Origin: Haemaphysalis longicornis
Lineage: Eukaryota > Arthropoda > Arachnida > Ixodida > Ixodidae
Length of the DNA: 64,000 bases
Direction: 5' to 3'
NCBI GenBank assembly: GCA_013339765.2
Contig: CM023453.1
Span: 31,023,968 to 31,087,967, forward strand
The number at the start of each line of letters is the position of its first letter. Within the stretch, counting starts at the first letter, position 1. Shown in pieces: positions 20,870-30,778 of the stretch. The notes beneath the pieces are model-generated. The model was given only the letters and a program-made list of their open reading frames with translations. It had not been told where the DNA came from and made no database searches. The position numbers and the translations under genes were made by a program.

Positions 20870-21262
20870 AGACAATAAAAATCTCTGTAGTTTGTCGTAT
20901 TTTCGCGTGTCGTACTGTCGTTTTGTCATATTCTTGTCGTCTTGTGATGCTGATGTTGTGTCGTGTGTCGCATTCCTGTCCTGATTTTGATGCTCCGTCG
21001 TGCTTAATTCCGGTCTTGTCGTGATCCTGGTGTTCCATCAGTAGTTAAGTTGCACATGATTTGAACGTTATTGCCCACTGTGAAGCAGTAGCGAAAATGG
21101 CAGTTCTGTTGTGACTACAGCAATGTTTGTCGTTGAGAAAATTGACTTTGTCGCTACGACAGAAATGCATGTCGTAACAAGACTGCTTTGTCGTAACAAC
21201 AGGACTTCTGTTGTCACAACAGTTTTTTGTAGTGCGACAGGAATTCTTGTTAGGTTTTTGCG
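20870..21262. repeat. TGTCGT-rich degenerate repeat, insertion in the left PLE copy
   Basis: Repeated ttgtcgt-, tgtcgtaac- and acaacag-like phrases with local inversions. Comparison with the right PLE copy, where the coding end is directly followed by the flank, shows that this segment is extra on the left side. Confidence 0.5.
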
Positions 21263-22112
21263 GTATTCCTATTGTAATTTTAGACTGCGTGTGCAATTGG
21301 ACTTTTCTTTCATCATTTTTATCTCTTTTTCTGTGAGCGCTATTGTGGGCACGCTGATACATTTGTCAGGTTCCACAGACAGCATACTGAAGGCCTCAAT
21401 CACTTCCCTAACCCTTCGGTCCTTTGAGCGTGACAGCACATTTGCTTGCTTCAGCTTGGGTTTACATCCGCATTTTGCGAAGTGGGCTGCAAGGTGGCCT
21501 GGCGATTGTAATTGATTGCAAGCATTTATACACCGGTTCATTTAAACACCGGCCCGTTTGTCCAATGTAGGATGCGCCGCAGGGAAACAAAATTTTGTAA
21601 ACAACTCCAACTGCGCAGTCGACAAATTTGTTGACGTGCTTTACGCCACAAGATCCCTGCCCTTGTGCGTGTTGGTTTTGCGAATTCACTTTTTTGCACA
21701 TTGCCTTTAGTTTTGAAGGCGCCGTAAAACACCACTTCAACATTGTGCTTGCTTGCAACTTTTTTCAATCTATGCGATACGTTATGTACGTACGGCAGCA
21801 CTATGAGGTTCTTTTGTCTGGTTCTGCTTTCTCTTTGGGCTTTTATTTAAGTTTCTTGAGACATTTCTCGGTCACCGAGACTAACACCTGCTTGGTGTAT
21901 CCGCTAGACCTTAAGCGTTCAGTTTGCACTAACAAACTTTCGGATGCGCAGTGTGGGCACGATTTTTTCACAGCTTGCATCATGCTTGACGTAGCAAGAC
22001 TTCGTTTTGAAAGCTTTGAATGACATGAGTTATATGGTAGCACACTTTTCTCACTTCTCGTTTTATAAGCCCAGCACGTACGGTCTTCTTGAAATCGGAG
22101 TTCCAGGTCTAG
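21263..22112 (-). mobile_element. Penelope-like element fragment (C-terminus with GIY-YIG), minus strand
   Basis: Translation on the minus strand, across at least two frame shifts, gives SCHSKLSKRSLATSSMMQAV and KKSCPHCASESLLVQTERLR, then LPYVHNVSHRLKKVASKHNV. This is followed by GVVYKILFPCGASYIGQTGR and the end SVPTIALTEKEIKMMK. The GVVY...SYIGQTGR block is the GIY-YIG endonuclease of PLEs, which follows the reverse transcriptase. RT core motifs are absent, so the copy is 5'-truncated. In the family, the endonuclease nicks target DNA for primed reverse transcription. This copy is inactive. Confidence 0.85.
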
Positions 22113-22119
22113 GTACTGG

Positions 22120-22180
22120 AGGCGAGAGAGAGAGAGAGTAAACTTTATTTTACGAAAAAAAAAGGGGGGGGGGGGGGAGC
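22120..22180. repeat. (AG)n, tttatt and poly(G) tract between the PLE fragments
   Basis: gagagagag, then taaactttatttt, then an A9 and a G14 run. It separates the divergent 5' ends of the two PLE fragments. gagtaaactttatt is also seen near 28760 and, in variant form, near 19834, as in reverse-oriented retroelement 3' ends. Confidence 0.7.
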
Positions 22181-22239
22181 ACGTGGTCGGATTCCTCATT
22201 TCAGGATCCCGTTGGAGCTTGCTGCCTTCTCCGCACGTT

Positions 22240-22901
22240 CCACCAGCCGAAGCTGAGTGTCGCTGCTGGAGGCGACTTTCCTTTGCTATTTCGGAGATAA
22301 ATTGTAGGCCTTTGTGTGCCGCTGCGGCCGAGAAATGCCTCAAAAAACTTATCGAAGAGCCAAAAGACAAAGCAGAACCAGACAAAAAGAACCTCGTAGT
22401 GCCGCCGTACGTACGTAACGTATCGCATAGATTGAAAAAAGTTGCAAGCAAGCACAATGTTGAATGGTGTTTTCGGCGCCTTCAAAACTAAAGACAATGT
22501 GCAAAAAAGTGAATTCTGCAAAACCACACAGCACAAGGGCAGGGATCTTGTGGCGTAAAGCACGTCAACAAATTTGGCGACTGCGGAGTTGGAGTTGTTT
22601 ACAAAATTCCATTTCCGTGCTGCGTATCCTGCATTGAACAAACGGGCCGGTGTTTAATGAAAGATTGCGGGAGCACAACAATGCTTGCAATCAATTACAA
22701 TCGCCAGGCCACCTTGTAGCCCACTGCGCAAAATGCGGATCTAGACCGATACTGAAGCAAGCATATGTGCTGTCACGCTCAAAGGACCGGAGGGTTCGGG
22801 AAGGGATTGGGGCCTTCAGTATGCTGTCTGTGGAACCTGACAAGTGTATCAGCGTGCCCACAATACCGCTCACAGAAAAAGAGATAAAAATGATGAAATA
22901 A
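22240..22901 (+). mobile_element. Penelope-like element fragment (C-terminus with GIY-YIG), plus strand
   Basis: Plus-strand frames give AEKCLKKLIEEPKDKAEPDK, PPYVRNVSHRLKKVASKHNV, a decayed GIY-YIG (GVVYKIPF, then EQTGRC with the Tyr-Ile-Gly partly lost), NERLREHNNACNQLQSPGHL and the end VPTIPLTEKEIKMMK at 22901. It is homologous to the minus-strand copy and carries independent frame shifts. The first part (22240-22330) aligns poorly to the other copy. It is inactive. Confidence 0.85.
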
Positions 22902-22942
22902 AAGTCCAATTTCAATGAGCGCACGCGCACGAAGATATGTTT

Positions 22943-23110
22943 GCCGTATGAATGTACACTCACCATCGTATGCGTATAAATAACGATGAAGCTTTCAATA
23001 ACCAGTTCCTAGTTTTTGCACCATCGTATGGTTTCGTCTTTTTCACTGTCCCTGTCCCTCGTCCAAATATGCAGCTCACGTTAATATCGAATTCAAGACT
23101 GTACCAACTA
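22943..23110 (-). repeat. right inverted flank of the PLE pair
   Basis: Mirror of 20655-20815, located beyond the stop of the + strand PLE fragment. It ends in a taccaactagccc phrase shared with several hairpin elements in the window. Confidence 0.75.
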
Positions 23111-23310
23111 GCCCCTAAACAAGTCTTTGTTAACTTCTGGGGCAGGAGTAAGGCGACATGGGTCAGCACTGAAAACACCGTTATCAGTGTGTTTACTGCA
23201 CGTTAGCGATCACGTGATACGATGAAACGGAACTTGCGGCCCACTACAATCACCCAGTAATGTCTCTTGGCAGTGGCTCAGGGCCGCCAATCGCACTAAT
23301 AAAAAATCTG

Positions 23311-23405
23311 TGACGTCATATCTGTGACGTCACAGATATGATATGACGTCAGAATATGGCATATTGTCATATCATCGACATGTGGTGTGATATGCTGTGA
23401 CGTCA
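23311..23405. repeat. cluster of four perfect TGACGTCA palindromes
   Basis: TGACGTCA occurs at 23311-23318, 23325-23332, 23344-23351 and 23398-23405, embedded in atatga-rich sequence. The block tctgtgacgtcacaga (23321-23336) is a 16-bp perfect palindrome. TGACGTCA is the consensus CRE bound by CREB/ATF proteins, but no transcript is nearby to make this a promoter. Confidence 0.6.
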
Positions 23406-23732
23406 TATATGAGATGACGTCCAAAACCAAAATTTTTTTAAAAACCATTTGTATGATGTAAATTTGTGAAAAAATGTGGTAAATCAATATGGCGGGGGGA
23501 ACGCCCCCATTTTTTTGAAAATGGACGTCAAAAATATATGATTCTCTTCAAAAATCTGTGACGTGGAAATCGCCGGAAAGTGGCTGGGGAATCACCATTG
23601 CCTCGCATGTTTTCTTGATAACTCGATTATTCGTCGTTAAAATCATATGTATTCCTCTTCTCATTTATCTCATCTCATCTCATCTCATCTCGTCAACCAG
23701 GCAGCTTCTCGGCTGACTTCGCCTTTCGTCTC

Positions 23733-23735
<3 letters not shown>

Positions 23736-23769
<34 letters not shown>
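23736..23769. repeat. (CT)n microsatellite
   Basis: Seventeen CT units. Confidence 0.95.
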
Positions 23770-23772
<3 letters not shown>

Positions 23773-23995
23773 ACTACTCTTGAACCATGCGATAAAGTCT
23801 GTATCGTTGTTATCGTGACAAAGGCCATGCTTGGGCCTTTTTGGCCTGCAGTATCCAACATATAAATAAAATAAGTAAAACAGTCTCTTTTATTGAGCAA
23901 GGCTTGTATTTTGACTTCGCGGCCCCTTTAAAAATGCGAAGTGGCCGTTAGAGGATGTACCGAAGCGTGAAGTGTTATGTTGTCCCCCGTTGCAG

Positions 23996-24271
23996 GTTCG
24001 TGGCGGGAGCAGCGCCCCGCGGGTTCGGCGTCCCTCGGGGGATCGTATCCGCCGCCGTCGTTCAGGCTGCTGCATCGGCGTCACGCGGCGGCAGCCAGCT
24101 CGGAGCTCGGCGGGGCCCAGTCCCCCAACGATGTGCCGTTGCCCACGCTGCGCGTGGCCACTGCGACCGAGGTCGCCCCCACGCAGACCCCGCGCAACGC
24201 CAGCAAGCCCCTGGCCAACGTGGACGCCTCGTCCACGACAGCGGCGAACAAGTCCTCTTCCTCGCACCAAG
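23996..24271 (+). CDS. putative Na+/H+ exchanger, N-terminal extracellular exon (partial)
   Basis: The GC-rich segment is bounded by an acceptor with a good pyrimidine tract (gttgtcccccgttgcag, ending 23995) and a donor AAG|GTACAG at 24271/24272. In the frame with high GC3 the exon enters and leaves in phase 1 (276 nt, 92 codons). It encodes a Ser/Thr/Ala/Pro-rich stretch with two N-glycosylation sequons (NAS, NKS) and no membrane helix, ending ANKSSSSHQ. Joined to 27325-27594 it stays in frame (a split Gly codon), so it likely encodes part of the long extracellular N-terminus of the same protein. By itself it has no recognisable domain. The assignment depends on the phase match, GC3 bias and proximity, and the start exon is not seen. 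Confidence 0.5.
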
Positions 24272-25573
24272 GTACAGTACATCCTCGCGATAGCGAAATG
24301 CCTTATTCGCATTCTCGTCTTAACCGAAGTTTTTTGGGTCTCCCCTCCAGTACAGGGAGACAAAATCATGCTCGCGTTTAATTAAGTACCGCTTATAACG
24401 AGGTCAGAATCTTTTCCTAAAGACTTTTTTTTATAACGGCGGCTTACTGTACTCATACGTGCCTTCGAGGCGACCTGTCCTGACTATATGAGGGGCGGCT
24501 TATGTCTCTGGAAAGAGGAGATTACCCAAAACTTGTTCAGCTTTTCTGGTCAGACGAGGAGACACTGAACTCGAACAATATTTGTAGACTTGCGCAATAG
24601 CGTAGTACGTAAATTGTGTAGGTTAGCCTGTGTAATTCATATAACGACTATTTAGCGGAAGTATAGGGCCATAGTGCAGCTGTAATTAACGGCAGAAAAT
24701 CGAAAATTGGAGAGGTTTGTTGCTTTATAGGAATGCATGCGATCTTGGGGAAGATTTAATATAAAAGGCCCCATAGACTTCATACTTTGGTGTCAAGCTG
24801 CTTCTACGGCGTCAGAAAAAAAATTGGCTACAATTCACGCTGTGAAGGTGGTGTGACTGCGAAGCTGTAAACGACACCCACAACCATTACCCATGCCGCG
24901 ACACTTAAACTCGCACACGTGGCTCTACAAAGAGTGAAACCAGAGACTCTGGAAGCCGTTACCTGGGATCCGCGGGGGCGGCGTCTCGAACGCAGCAGCG
25001 TCGGCACTTCTGCCGATTTTCTTTCGAAAACGGAAAGGGGCGTCTTTCGAACGGTAAGGAAGTGGGCGGCACGTGCTGCTAAGGCGTCATCTCTCAGGGC
25101 CTGATAAGGTGTTGACCCCCTAAGTCAGACAGTTTTGGGCCCTTTTCAAGAGCAAGAGGGAGCGTCATCTCTCACTGCCTTCCCCTCACTCTTATTTTAT
25201 GCGTCGCCTCCGAAAAGCGCCCTCCCGTGTTCCAGACGCTGGATCCAAACCACCGTCTGTCTCCCTATCTCCACGTGTGGGCGTAGCTTAGTCGGCAAAA
25301 CGACGGGCTCCTTGGCGGTGCCAGTAACTTGTTTGTGTAGCCTGGGTGTAGCCAGTAGTAGCCTGGGATGTTTCTTTGTGTAGCCAGTAGTAGCCTGGGA
25401 GTTTTGTGCTGACGCAGGCACGAAAATTTTCTTGACAGGTTAGAGGTATGCTGCTTCGCAGCAAAAATCTTTCAAGCAATGCGCGTGTGTGTAGCAGAAG
25501 CCCGCCTTAACGGGGTGGGTATACAGCAGAGCGGCTTCAGCATTTATTCCACGATTCCCATTTGGGAGTTTCC

Positions 25574-25680
25574 GCAACTTTAAGAGCGGAGCACTTTAGG
25601 GGCCCCGTCTGTCGTCGTAGCTCGTCCGCGATCAAGGTGTTACGCGGCGTCACACAGCCAAACAGAGGCTGCGAAAATAT
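25574..25680 (-). repeat. headless copy of the SINE family at 37826
   Basis: Shares ggggccc, gtcgtcg, agctcgtccg, tgttacgcggcgtcac-like and acagccaaacagaggct-like phrases with 37830-37925. The tRNA head is absent here. Confidence 0.5.
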
Positions 25681-26015
25681 ACCCGCTTGTCACTCGATTC
25701 AGCTTTCCGGCCAAGAGTTACGAGCATACTTAGAAAAGAGGTTTATATAGGCAGAACCATTCGAAACTCCTGGAACCGCCGGCACTGGTCATACATGCTC
25801 TCTTTATATAGCGTAAAGAAAACTGCAAGTACATTTGAGGCGGAGCATGTGTACTTAACTGGCAGTCCCCGCGTTCGTTTAGTTAGGAATGCTCGTTGGG
25901 CTGGTTTTTGCGATAATGCGCGAGAAAAAGTGGCCGCGGAAGAAAAAAAGTTAAAGCAGTTCCACTCAACGGGAAATCTGTCAAGTTCGAAGCGGTGTGG
26001 GCGCCGTTCTCCACT

Positions 26016-26727
26016 CTTTGCTACCACCCCTCACGCTCTTGCTCTCCCTGCCTTACTCTTCTCTTGATGAATTGGACAGAGGTTTGCTCAATTCAATTCA
26101 AATTTCCCGCATTCGCAATGCTCGCGCGCCTTCTTCTGGAACAGCTCGCATCCTTTTCTTTATCTTTTTTTCTCTTGCTCTACCTGAATCAGCACGAGCG
26201 GGCGTTCTGTTCTTATATAAAGCTCTATAAACCCATTTTTTGAGGTATGCCCTGAACTTTATACCCGAAGGCTGAATCGAGGACAAGCGGGGTATCTTTT
26301 CAAAGCCTCCGTTTTAATGCGTGACACAGCGTGACTCTGTTTGGATGCGCGGCGTCGAGTGACTGCGGTGGTTCCGCGGACGAGCTACGACGACATGCCG
26401 GGGGGATAAAGTGCTCCGCAATTTATGCGCCCGTTCGACACGTTCGAAATGGCGGACGTGTTCGAAATGGCGCAGAAAAGCTCCAGCACGTGTGAGGTAA
26501 AAGCAATTAAGCACAAACAGAGCAGAACTCCCGCTCGTGCTGTTCCAGCTAGAACAAGAAACAAAAGATGCGCAAATGCATGCAGGCTGTCCCACAAGAA
26601 GGCGCGCAAGCAGTACGAAGGCGGAAGAAAAGTTGAATTGCACTGAACAAACCTCTGTTCAATTCATCAAGAGAAGAGAAAGGCTGGGAGAGGGACTCTA
26701 GAGTGATAGGGGTGGTAGCAAATAAAA
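26016..26727. repeat. inverted repeat with ~200-bp arms
   Basis: Left arm 26016-26217 and right arm 26517-26727 mirror each other. Shared phrases include tttgctaccacccct, cttctcttgatgaattg, acagaggtttg, gcgcgccttctt and cagcacgagcggg. The spacer is about 300 bp. Diverged relatives of the arm lie inside the two 1.1-kb duplicates near 55510-55610 and 58430-58530. Apparent frames on both strands are translations of these arms. Confidence 0.75.
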
Positions 26728-26993
26728 AATTCCCCCGCATTTCCCCGAGGGGGAGAATGTGAAAGTGCGAATGCACGGTTGTCGGCCCGCTTGCGGCGCT
26801 TGCGCTCGGCCCCCGCAGCCCACCGCCTCGCCGCCTTCTCTTCCATCTCTTCCATCGGGTTTGTAGTATCACGTGTACACCACGCAGTTATCAAGCCGCT
26901 ATAACGCCGCTGAGTCGCCAACGCACGCCGCTGACGACGTAGTTTGAATGCGTTAAAGATATAAGGCGCGTCACTAACACTGATATCACCGTC

Positions 26994-27080
26994 GCGTCCG
27001 TGGCTTGGTCGGTAGAGCGTCGCGCTGCGGCCGCAAAGTCCTCGGATCGAAACCTGGCGCCGGATGCTGTTTCTTTTTTA
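26994..27080 (+). repeat. tRNA-headed SINE
   Basis: tggcttggtcggtagagcg is an A-box phrase, and cggatcgaaacctggcg is a B-box-like phrase about 30 bp later, followed by a T-rich/A-rich end. Only the head is clear. Confidence 0.5.
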
Positions 27081-27179
27081 AATATAGAGGAGCACTGCGG
27101 ACGCCGACGCCGCCGCCGCCGCCGCCGGCGGCGGTGGATGGTTTGGGGTCGCTTATAAAGTGCATTCGCACTTAAAAGC

Positions 27180-27260
27180 GGAGAACGGCGCCACGGCCCT
27201 TCTGGCGAATCATTGCTCCACTCCTGACAGCTTTCACGTTCAGTGGAACTGCTCTAACTT
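27180..27260. repeat. dispersed repeat shared with 38785-38850
   Basis: Both contain cacggccc, tggtgaatca- or tggcgaatca-like, attgctcc- or actgctcc-like, and gacaactttcacgtt-type phrases, followed by agtggarctgct. Copy number elsewhere is unknown. Confidence 0.5.
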
Positions 27261-27324
27261 TTTTTTTTCCTCCTGAAGGCGCCAAGCAGCCTGTGCAATA
27301 CTGTGGGACAACGTGTCTGCGCAG

Positions 27325-27594
27325 GTGACCGCACGGCTGATGCCGTAGACGAGCGCCTGCTTTTGGCGGCAGGCCCGCACCGGTCGTCGCCGCCGGGGTC
27401 TCTGGAGGAGGGCGCGGAGGCGACGGCGCACGAGGTCGACAGCGAGGTCCGGCAGCGACACTGCGCCGCCGAGCGGGAGCACGAGCACGCCGAGGGGCAT
27501 GAGGGCGTGTCGGTGGCCAGCATCCGCTGGAACTTCGTCAGCGTCCCTTTCGTCTTCACCGTCTTCATCATACTCGCCGGCTTCACCAAGATAG
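27325..27594 (+). CDS. putative Na+/H+ exchanger (SLC9/NHE family), first transmembrane exon (partial)
   Basis: The exon starts after tgtctgcgcag and ends at G|GTGAGC (27594/27595), phase 1 at both ends, with 90 codons of high GC3. The first two thirds encode an acidic, His-rich extracellular stretch (EREHEHAEGHEG). The end encodes VSVASIRWNFVSVPFVFTVF, then IILAGFTKIG. This matches the NHE N-terminus, where a short [FIW]xxHVxxPF-type approach leads into a helix ending LAxxxKIGFH. The split Gly is that of KIG. In the family, this helix opens the membrane domain that exchanges sodium for protons at plasma or endosomal membranes. Following exons, including the Na+-binding core, were not found in the window, so the gene either extends beyond it or has small exons I cannot see. 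The family call rests on this short match only. Confidence 0.6.
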
Positions 27595-28419
27595 GTGAGC
27601 ATGCACCTTGCTGGCCCTTCTACTCACTCGGTTGCAGGTTAGGAACGGCAACGGCAGTCACCCCAGTGCCTTATCACCGCAACCGGATGTTCCTCCGCAC
27701 GGCGCGAATGGTCGGCTCCTGCGAGTATTTTGAGAAGGCCAATATAAAAGCAGGCGCGAAAGAAAACTAGCGAACAATTTTTTTTTGTCAAACTCGGTGA
27801 GAAAAGCAGATGATTTCATGCATTGACCGCGATATTCATTCAAAGGTCGCGCGCGGTGACGTCACTGGTTCTTCGCTTTGGCGAAATGACACTGTACAGG
27901 CGCTGTCGCCGTTCTTAACTTGTACTCGACTATAGCCACACTCTCTTACGCTCGTAAATTACCTTGTAGTCGCTGTCCTAATTCGGTGAGCCCAAACCTA
28001 TACGCAAACCGTCGTACGCTGCATTGGCGAGATCCTAGGCACACGAGTATACGTGCATTAAAGGCAATACCCAAACAATGAGCAGGCGCTTTCAGGGCGC
28101 AAATGTATACGAACTACCCTTCTATTATCCTTCCAAACGATTCTTGTCTTAGAGCGCCTCTCTAGTAAAGGGCACTAAAGGGTGGAAACAAGTTGGCCTG
28201 TATGGATAGATTACGTTGCCGAGGATCTAAATCCACCACTCTCGCAACTAGCAGTTGTTTAATAAGGCAGAGGACGATAAAAAACGTGAAAACACGGGAC
28301 GACGCCCCGTACGCTTTTTGGTACTAAGGTTTGTGACGTCACAAAAGTGCTGAACGGCTAGAGCTCATTCGAGGAGCGTCTATAGATGTTTTCCTGAAAC
28401 AAACATTCCGAAGTGGTTG

Positions 28420-28840
28420 AGCACGTGAAATAAATGTAAATCAAAGCTTTCCGTGAGCTCATCGTATCTAAAAAAGAGACTACAGCTTTTACACCCCGTG
28501 AGTCAGGCTGCTTCCCTCATTATTCAGCTAACCATCAATGCTTTCAGTCTCGCTTACGAAAAACATTGGTGCAAAATTCGCGAAGCCAACTCACGACGGT
28601 GAGCGCCCGAGCTTCTACAAGCAATATACCGGTCAGAAAGGAGCTAAAGTTCCTTCATTAGAAGCGGCAAAAGGAACAAGTTGCATTGCAGGTGGTTAAG
28701 CTACCTGCCTGACCTTCTAATCTCCCGTTCTCCGCGGGCGAAGTGGGAGAAGGAGGAGGAGTAACACTTTATTGAAATGTTGCTATTGGTAAAACGCGCC
28801 AGGTTCGAACATAATCGCCCGCGAGATGAACTTACTGCGA
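28420..28840 (+). repeat. dispersed repeat X, copy 2
   Basis: Same orientation as 17612-17955. The copy is interrupted near 28745-28800 by aggaggaggagtaacacttt and following bases, likely a short reverse-oriented retroelement end. Confidence 0.55.
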
Positions 28841-29267
28841 ATGGTTAGCTGACGGATCCGTCCGTTCGCCTCGAGCCGCCTATGATAATCCGTAAGGCGC
28901 GTGTCGCCCTACCCTTGTTATGCCTGAGCCATGGGGAACGCGGGCAACGATTGCCGACCCGGCTGCAGTGAAGAGTGTTTATTTCGCGCTACGTTCGCGC
29001 TGCGATAGAAGGTAATATGAGATGGCTCTGATCGCCAGATGAGGTGAAAGTGGTGAAGGCGCCGTCCTGAACGGCGCCAGCCGGCAGCCCGGGAGTGTAT
29101 AGGAGTTTCCTAGTCAGCACAGCCAAGTGACGCATGGCGCCATGTAGGGGCATGTTTGAAGCTAGGTCACGTGCATGTAGCCCTCAATTTAATCGCTCAG
29201 AACCGCTTGGTCTCGTTGTGTCTTTATTGTTTATTGAACAATAAAGTAGTTCCGCTCCTGCGAAGCA

Positions 29268-29310
29268 AACGTCCTATAACCCGGGTTCAAATCCCCTCAC
29301 CGCTTTTTTT
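29268..29310 (+). repeat. tRNA-like B-box remnant
   Basis: Only acccgggttcaaatcccctc followed by accgc and a T run is preserved. It resembles the 3' half of a tRNA-derived SINE. Confidence 0.35.
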
Positions 29311-30039
29311 TTTTCATTTTCAGGGGTTTGTCATATTTGAATATTAACATTTTTTTATCACGCATATAATCTATTTGCCATCTTTATGCATTATAAATGG
29401 GATTTCGGGTATTTCGTGTGGCTTTTGGTCAGTTTCAGCTACTGATTCTTGTACGTTTTTGCGGCTTTTCCCCTTTTAGGTCGGTTTCGGCTATTTTTGT
29501 TGAATATTTTCCTACACCGCGGTTTTCAATCATTGCAGGTCCGTTTTGGCTGTCATTTATTTCAGTTCCAGTGCTTTTGTGTGCTTTAGGTACGTTTATG
29601 CTGTGATATAACGCCCATAAGCAAGCTCGGGTGACGGCCGGCTGTACTGACTAGGAAACGCATACACGCGGCCGTGACTTTGAGACATAAAAAGCTACCG
29701 ATGCCAGCGTTTGCGCTCTAGACCGCTCCGGGACTTAGCTCCTATTTTGTAACGCAATGGCTGCGTCACCAAAAACTGACAGGGAAGCGGGTGAGAGAAA
29801 CATCAGATTTATTTACTTGTTTCTCAGCAAATAACGTATCGTTGCTCATCGAACGAAAACTGAGAGAGCTACGAAACCTACGATCTTTCAGTTAAAACAA
29901 AATTTCACTCATCCTTTAGTGTCCCTTTGGACCATCCCTTGACCCCATACGCGAAACGGCTCCGCAACAGCAACGTCTAGTATTAGTATTTTAATTTTCT
30001 AACTCTTCCATCTATATCTATATCGCTCTCTCTCTCTCC

Positions 30040-30042
<3 letters not shown>

Positions 30043-30107
<65 letters not shown>
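30043..30107. repeat. (TA)n microsatellite at left end of the tRNA-like array
   Basis: About 32 TA units that replace the outer part of the first array unit. Confidence 0.97.
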
Positions 30108-30109
<2 letters not shown>

Positions 30110-30247
30110 AGGTTGCAGTCGTCATTGCCAGTGCTATTCGGCTTTTTTTCGAAATATATAATAGGGCCGAATGACGTGTGCTTGTCACGTTTCTTTGATT
30201 CATTGATAAATAAGCGAAAATATAAGTCGAGAAAAAATCCGCCGTTT

Positions 30248-30319
30248 TCCGGGAGCGGGACTCGAACCCACATCTCCGCATAACCGGTGCGGTGCGTTAA
30301 CCAATTACGCTATCCCCAC
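30248..30319 (-). ncRNA. tRNA-like cloverleaf, unit L1
   Basis: Folds as a 72-nt cloverleaf. The D stem is GCG/CGC with loop taattggttaa. The anticodon stem is CCGCA/TGCGG with loop CCGGTTA (position 34-36 would be GGT, but position 33 is C rather than the near-invariant U). The T stem is GTGGG/CCCGC with loop ttcgagt. The acceptor stem is only partly paired. The A box (tagcgtaattgg) and B box (ggttcgagtcc) are good. A TATA-like aaatataa lies about 30-40 bp upstream and TTTTTTC about 11 bp downstream. Position 33 and the poor acceptor argue against a working tRNA, so I read it as a Pol III-type tRNA-derived cassette. Confidence 0.5.
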
Positions 30320-30706
30320 AGCGGCTTCTCTCTCGACTTTAAAGCGGGGGTTTATATTTACAAGAGCTCTGAGGCCGGTCAACTAGCGCCGCCCCTCGAC
30401 TACCGCGGGAGACGTAGAACGTCTTCTTTCCCAGCGGCCGCCACGTAGAACGTGGTCGGAGGTCGGGGTTAGCAATTGGCATATCCGAACTGCTGGAGCC
30501 AGTGCCTCGTAATGCATGTAGCAGAACAGAGAGATACGGGACGAGGGACTCGGTAAAGATACATATCAAGGTTGCAGTCGTCATTGCCAGTGCTATTCGG
30601 CTTTTTTTCGAAATATATAATAGGGCCGAATGACGTGTGCTTGTCACGTTTCTTTGATTCATTGATAAATAAGCGAAAATATAAGTCGAGAAAAAATCCG
30701 CCGTTT

Positions 30707-30778
30707 TCCGGGAGCGGGACTCGAACCCACATCTCCGCATAACCGGTGCGGTGCGTTAACCAATTACGCTATCCCCAC
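30707..30778 (-). ncRNA. tRNA-like cloverleaf, unit L2
   Basis: Identical in the cloverleaf to L1, 459 bp away. Confidence 0.5.

Larger units (their letters stand above)
20510..23927. mobile_element. TIR-bounded composite block containing two PLE fragments
   Basis: The left end aggggccatgaagacaaatt and the right end (minus strand aggggccgcgaagtcaaaat) match over about 40 bp, each flanked by TTAA. The block of 3418 bp contains both PLE fragments and the CRE-rich cluster. It may be one DNA transposon invaded by PLE, or two independent solo ends of one repeat family that happen to face each other. Confidence 0.4.
24272..27324 (+). other. putative intron of the exchanger gene
   Basis: Lies between the two phase-1 exons and holds a SINE (25574-25680), an inverted repeat (26016-26727) and a tRNA-like SINE (26994-27080). 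A stronger-looking acceptor (tttcctcctgaag, ending 27278) precedes the one I chose (tgtctgcgcag, ending 27324). It would shift the downstream frame relative to the upstream exon and is therefore disfavoured, unless it serves another isoform. Confidence 0.4.
27595..30042. other. probable intron or downstream sequence; repeats only
   Basis: No further exchanger exon recognised. It holds repeat X copy 2 (28420-28840), a B-box remnant (29268-29310) and degenerate ~50-60-bp repeats around 29450-29600, in which ggtcggtttcggct-, ggtccgttttggct- and ggtacgtttatgct-like phrases recur. A half TIR (tttagtgtccctttgg) is near 29917. Confidence 0.35.

Noticed and set aside
21843..22457. A single 204-codon minus-strand frame
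   Set aside because: It spans two oppositely oriented PLE fragments: the C-terminal half is sense PLE, the N-terminal half antisense to the other copy, so it is not one protein.
27240..27602. Minus-strand frames opposite the exchanger exon
   Set aside because: Antisense shadows of a GC-rich exon, without the NHE-like signature.
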